Below, piece by piece: positions 5,941 through 8,462 of a stretch of DNA of 8,462 nucleotides. The notes under the pieces were generated by a model. That model ran no database searches, was not told the DNA's origin, and saw only the letters and a list, made by a program, of their open reading frames with translations. Position numbers and translations under genes: made by a program. The stretch covers positions 1 through 8,462 of the forward strand of contig JAAXUD010000089.1 of NCBI GenBank assembly GCA_013336205.1, given 5' to 3'. Each line of letters opens with the position of its first letter. Within the stretch, counting starts at the first letter, position 1. The stretch is from Lentimicrobium sp. Lineage in GTDB: Bacteria > Bacteroidota > Bacteroidia > Bacteroidales > Lentimicrobiaceae.

Positions 5941-8076
5941 CTATTCGTCTTCTTTTTCCATTTCTTCGTAAGCTTTGAGAAGCGCTGTCTGAACATCTCC
6001 CGGAACCTGGGCATACTCGGCAAATTTGAGCGAGTAAGTTCCGCTTCCACTTGTGAGTGAGCTTAAAGCGGTAGAGTAGCGGTTCATTTCAGCCAAAGGA
6101 ACTTTAGCTTTTACAATCTGGTAGTTGCCTTCGCTGTCCATTCCCATAATGATGGCACGGCGACCCTGAAGGTCGGTCATAATATCACCCATGCGATCGC
6201 TGGGGACCATTACTTCAACATCATAGATTGGCTCAAGAATCTTTGGTCCTGCATTTTTAAATGCTTCTTTAAAAGCCTGGCGACCGGCAAGTTTAAATGC
6301 CAATTCGTTTGAGTCAACCGGGTGCATCTTACCATCATAAATATTTACAACGATATCGCGTGCATATGATCCGGTTAACGGACCTTCCTCAATTTTTTCC
6401 ATGATACCTTTAAGGATAGCAGGCTGGAAACGGGCATCGATAGATCCACCAACGATACAGTTGTTGAATACAAGCTTTCCGCCCCAGGGCAATGGATGCT
6501 CTTCAGAACCCCTGATCGGGAACTCTTTCTGAGGAACCATGTCCTCGGTATAGGGCTGGATAAGCATATGAACCTCGCCAAACTGACCTGAACCACCGGA
6601 TTGTTTTTTGTGGCGGTACATCGCCTTGGCTGTTTTGGTAATGGTCTCGCGGTAAGGAATTTTGGGTGCGTAGTATTCAATGGCGATCTTCTCCAGATGC
6701 TCCAGTGTCCATTTGGCGATGTTAAGGTGTAATTCACCCTGACCGCGTATGATGATCTGCTTCAGTTCTTTTGAATATTCAATGGTAATAGTTGGGTCCA
6801 CTTTCTGCAATTCGGTAAGTGCAACACCAAGTTTCTCATCGTCGGCTGTATTTTTGGCTTTGATGGCCATCGTAATCTTAGGAGCCGGAAATTCAATTGG
6901 TACAATAACATCGCCAGAGTTTTTCTGGCTGTTGAGTGTCTGGTTTGTACGGGCGTTTTTCAACTTGATGGTTGCAACGATGTCGCCGGTAATTCCTTTT
7001 TCAAGTTTTTCGCGTTTTTTCCCGGCAACAGCAAACAACTGAGAAATGCGTTCTTTCGAACCATTCACGCCATTTACCATGTCCATTGCTTCGGTGATTT
7101 CACCGGCATATATTTTGAAAAATGAAATTTCACCCAGGTGTTCTTCAATTGAGGTTTTGAAAATCAGCGCCGATGTGGGATCAGATGCTTTGCATTTAAG
7201 CTCTTTGCCCTCTTTGGTTTTGCGGCCCGGCATTTCGTCAGGAGCAGGAAGGTAATTGATAACAAAATCGAGTAAGCTATCAACACCCATATTCATTTTA
7301 GCCCCAATACAAAGAACCGGGAACATTCCACGGTTCATGATACCAAGCTTTAAACCACGTTTTAGTTCTTCGGTAGTGAGGGTGCCATTCTCAAAAAACG
7401 ATTCCATCAGGGTTTCGTCATTTTCTGCTGATGCTTCAATCAGGTTGTTCAGCATTTCTTCTGCTTTGTCTTTCTGGTCGGCAGGGATGTCAAGAACTTC
7501 GGCTTTTCCACCTCCGGCAGGATATTTGAGCATTTTTTGCTGGAGAACATCTATAATTGTATTAAAGCTATGGCCTTCATTGACAGGATATTGCAATGCA
7601 GTTACACTTGCGCCAAACTGAGTTTTGAGCTGACGAAGGCTTTCTTCAAAACTTGATTTTTCGTGTTCGAGATGATTGATCAGAAATACAACCGGGGAAT
7701 GATTGGCGTTGGTCTGCCTCCAGTTGATGGTGGTACCAACTTCCACACCATTCTGTCCGTTAATCAGCATAAATGCGGTGTCGGCTACATTGAGGCCGGC
7801 AACAACTTCTCCGATAAAATCGTCGAAACCCGGAGCATCTATAATATTAATCTTATGACCTTTGTGCTCAGCATAAAGAACGGTTGAGGAAACTGAGTTC
7901 TGACGTTCCAGCTCAATTTCGCGGTAATCCGATACAGTATTTTTATCTTCAATTGAGCCGCGCCTGTTGATTACGCCGCTTTCAAATAAAATAGCCTCTG
8001 ACAGGGTTGTCTTTCCTGTTTTTGCGCCACCGATGAGTACAATATTCCTTAACTCATTTGTTTTGTAAACCTTCAT
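5941..8076 (-). CDS. fusA2: Elongation factor G paralogue, EF-G2 type with altered GTPase motifs
   Basis: This 711-aa translational GTPase-family protein has the full EF-G layout: G domain (about 1-285), domain II (about 300-390), domain III (about 398-475), domain IV (about 480-600) and domain V (about 605-695). The P-loop is intact (G16-x4-G21-K22-T23). G2 reads ERQNSVSS where EF-G has ERGITIT. G3 is DAPGFDDF instead of DTPGHVDF, so the catalytic His is Phe84. G4 is NHLE (134-137) instead of NKMD, and G5 is GAK (258-260) instead of SAF. Domain IV is well preserved, including KQSGGSGQFG (491-500) and the tip HPVDSNE (585-591), which arranges tRNA movement on the ribosome. This is the pattern of Bacteroides EF-G2, reported to promote translation without GTP hydrolysis and to matter under carbon limitation. 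It is not a TetM-type ribosome protection protein by its motifs. It is monocistronic, with its own candidate promoter and a strong terminator. Function by analogy: a slow, low-energy translocase. Confidence 0.9.
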   Translation of the reverse strand: MKVYKTNELRNIVLIGGAKTGKTTLSEAILFESGVINRRGSIEDKNTVSDYREIELERQNSVSSTVLYAEHKGHKINIIDAPGFDDFIGEVVAGLNVADTAFMLINGQNGVEVGTTINWRQTNANHSPVVFLINHLEHEKSSFEESLRQLKTQFGASVTALQYPVNEGHSFNTIIDVLQQKMLKYPAGGGKAEVLDIPADQKDKAEEMLNNLIEASAENDETLMESFFENGTLTTEELKRGLKLGIMNRGMFPVLCIGAKMNMGVDSLLDFVINYLPAPDEMPGRKTKEGKELKCKASDPTSALIFKTSIEEHLGEISFFKIYAGEITEAMDMVNGVNGSKERISQLFAVAGKKREKLEKGITGDIVATIKLKNARTNQTLNSQKNSGDVIVPIEFPAPKITMAIKAKNTADDEKLGVALTELQKVDPTITIEYSKELKQIIIRGQGELHLNIAKWTLEHLEKIAIEYYAPKIPYRETITKTAKAMYRHKKQSGGSGQFGEVHMLIQPYTEDMVPQKEFPIRGSEEHPLPWGGKLVFNNCIVGGSIDARFQPAILKGIMEKIEEGPLTGSYARDIVVNIYDGKMHPVDSNELAFKLAGRQAFKEAFKNAGPKILEPIYDVEVMVPSDRMGDIMTDLQGRRAIIMGMDSEGNYQIVKAKVPLAEMNRYSTALSSLTSGSGTYSLKFAEYAQVPGDVQTALLKAYEEMEKEDE

Positions 8077-8120
8077 GTTTTTAGCTAGTTATGATGATTA
8101 ATCCGATATTGAAAGGGCGA

Positions 8121-8150
8121 CAAAGTTATAAAAATCTGCACAATAACAAA
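8121..8150 (-). promoter_or_regulatory. Candidate Bacteroidota promoter for the EF-G paralogue
   Basis: On the minus strand, TTTG (8150 to 8147), an 18-bp spacer and TAACTTTG (8128 to 8121) match TTTG-N-TAnnTTTG at every fixed base; the spacer is 1 bp shorter than the usual 19-21. Transcription would begin near 8117, giving a leader of about 40 nt. The leader has no Shine-Dalgarno and ends CTAAAAAC before the ATG, as is common in this phylum. Confidence 0.6.
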
Positions 8151-8213
8151 ACCCGTTCAGAAAATAGATTGAATTAACCGCGAAGAAAAGGCTTAGTTAA
8201 GGCGGGGAGGCAA

Positions 8214-8232
8214 AAAAGCTGAAGTTGCTTTT
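8214..8232 (-). terminator. Weak A/T-rich hairpin with U-run, possible terminator for a gene to the right
   Basis: AAAAGC (8214-8219) pairs with GCTTTT (8227-8232) around a 7-nt loop. On the minus strand the stem ends in six consecutive U. It lies upstream of the EF-G paralogue promoter, so it could end a minus-strand transcript entering from beyond the window. Only two G-C pairs support the stem. Confidence 0.3.
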
Positions 8233-8266
8233 AAACGATACCTGCTGCTGTATCTGATACTTAGAT

Positions 8267-8297
8267 GCGATTTCCAGGAATAGTTCCATAGAAATGC
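8267..8297. repeat. Nested hairpin of unknown role
   Basis: GC, a bulged G, then ATTTC (8270-8274) pair with GAAAT (8291-8295) and GC (8296-8297). Inside this, GGAA (8277-8280) pairs with TTCC (8284-8287) around the triloop TAG. That gives 11 pairs within 31 bases, possible on either strand. Confidence 0.45.
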
Positions 8298-8462
8298 GGC
8301 GTATACTCAATGCAGCTTAGCTCAGTCAGGGGTGGTATGAGTTCTATTCACAGGCAGCGCCAGACCATAGCCCGGTCATGCTGTCGGAGCAATACTAAAA
8401 ATCAGAAGAAATCTTTACGATCAGGTGGGTTGAAAGGCCTATGCCCTTTATTCTTCGACCAG

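Larger units (their letters stand above)
8151..8462. other. About 310 bp with no recognised gene; several small inverted repeats
   Basis: I recognise no coding family or known RNA here. The stretch holds the hairpins at 8214-8232 and 8267-8297, an alternating GATAC/GTATC/GATAC set (8237-8241, 8250-8254, 8256-8260), and shorter stems such as GACC...GGTC and TGCT...AGCA near 8365-8395. One + strand frame is open from ATG 8310 (or ATG 8337) to the right edge, 51 (42) codons, rich in Arg, Ser, Gln and Cys, with no motif; it may be chance. On the minus strand a frame reads LVEE then TAA (8448-8450), too short to judge. Confidence 0.5.

Noticed and set aside
6749..7887. Series of + strand frames antisense to the EF-G paralogue (97, 69, 121 and 74 codons)
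   Set aside because: These are shadows of the strongly supported minus-strand gene, with Ser/Phe-rich composition typical of antisense reading.
5941..8076. Tetracycline resistance ribosome protection protein (TetM/TetQ type)
   Set aside because: The degenerate G3/G4 motifs and the domain IV KQSGGSGQFG and HPVDSNE sequences are those of EF-G2-type factors; TetM/TetQ proteins keep working GTPase motifs and are shorter (about 640 aa).
8312..8396. tRNA-like stretch (contains TAGCTCAGT, resembling a D-arm)
   Set aside because: There is no T-arm GTTCGAATC-like sequence, no consistent acceptor stem and no proper anticodon stem at the right spacing.
8310..8462. Open + strand frame running off the right edge
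   Set aside because: Fewer than 52 codons with no recognisable motif, biased to Arg/Ser/Gln/Cys. It overlaps inverted repeats, so it is not listed as a gene.

Overview
This window looks like chromosomal DNA from a member of the Bacteroidota, probably a Bacteroidales/Marinilabiliales-type lineage. The reasons are the family make-up (an EF-G2-type elongation factor paralogue, a secreted GH30 glycosidase, a paired 3-hydroxyacyl-CoA dehydrogenase and SCP2-type thiolase), starts without clear Shine-Dalgarno sequences, several intergenic matches to the Bacteroidota promoter pattern (TTTG, about 19-21 nt, TAnnTTTG), and short-unit tandem arrays between genes. The phylum call is an inference; no rRNA or tRNA gene is present to confirm it.

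Layout. Positions 1-254 are non-coding and hold three neighbouring short tandem arrays (8-, 7- and 8-bp units), a candidate promoter and a perfect 12-bp palindrome. Positions 255-2852 (+) are a two-gene operon with an 18-bp gap: a 445-aa 3-hydroxyacyl-CoA dehydrogenase and a 413-aa SCP2-like thiolase. Together they would perform the last two steps of a beta-oxidation spiral, or the reverse, acetyl-CoA condensation followed by reduction. Positions 2979-4058 (+) encode an Old Yellow Enzyme-type FMN alkene reductase behind its own candidate promoter. Positions 4059-4178 form a short repeat-rich junction between convergent genes. Positions 4179-5627 (-) encode an exported GH30 glycosidase without a SusC/SusD pair beside it. 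Positions 5628-5940 are intergenic, with a candidate GH30 promoter and a strong terminator for the next gene. Positions 5941-8076 (-) encode a 711-aa EF-G paralogue with an intact P-loop but altered G3 and G4 GTPase motifs. Positions 8077-8462 contain its candidate promoter and about 300 bp of apparently non-coding sequence rich in small inverted repeats.

How the genes relate. The dehydrogenase and thiolase clearly belong together. The alkene reductase is co-oriented and may be metabolically associated, but it probably has its own transcript. The GH30 enzyme and the EF-G paralogue are separate transcription units on the other strand. The most interesting item is the EF-G paralogue. Its replaced catalytic histidine (DAPGF instead of DTPGH) and degenerate NKxD motif (NHLE), with translocation domain IV intact, match the Bacteroides EF-G2 type, reported to support translation without GTP hydrolysis. 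I found no CRISPR array, insertion sequence, integrase, rRNA or convincing tRNA.
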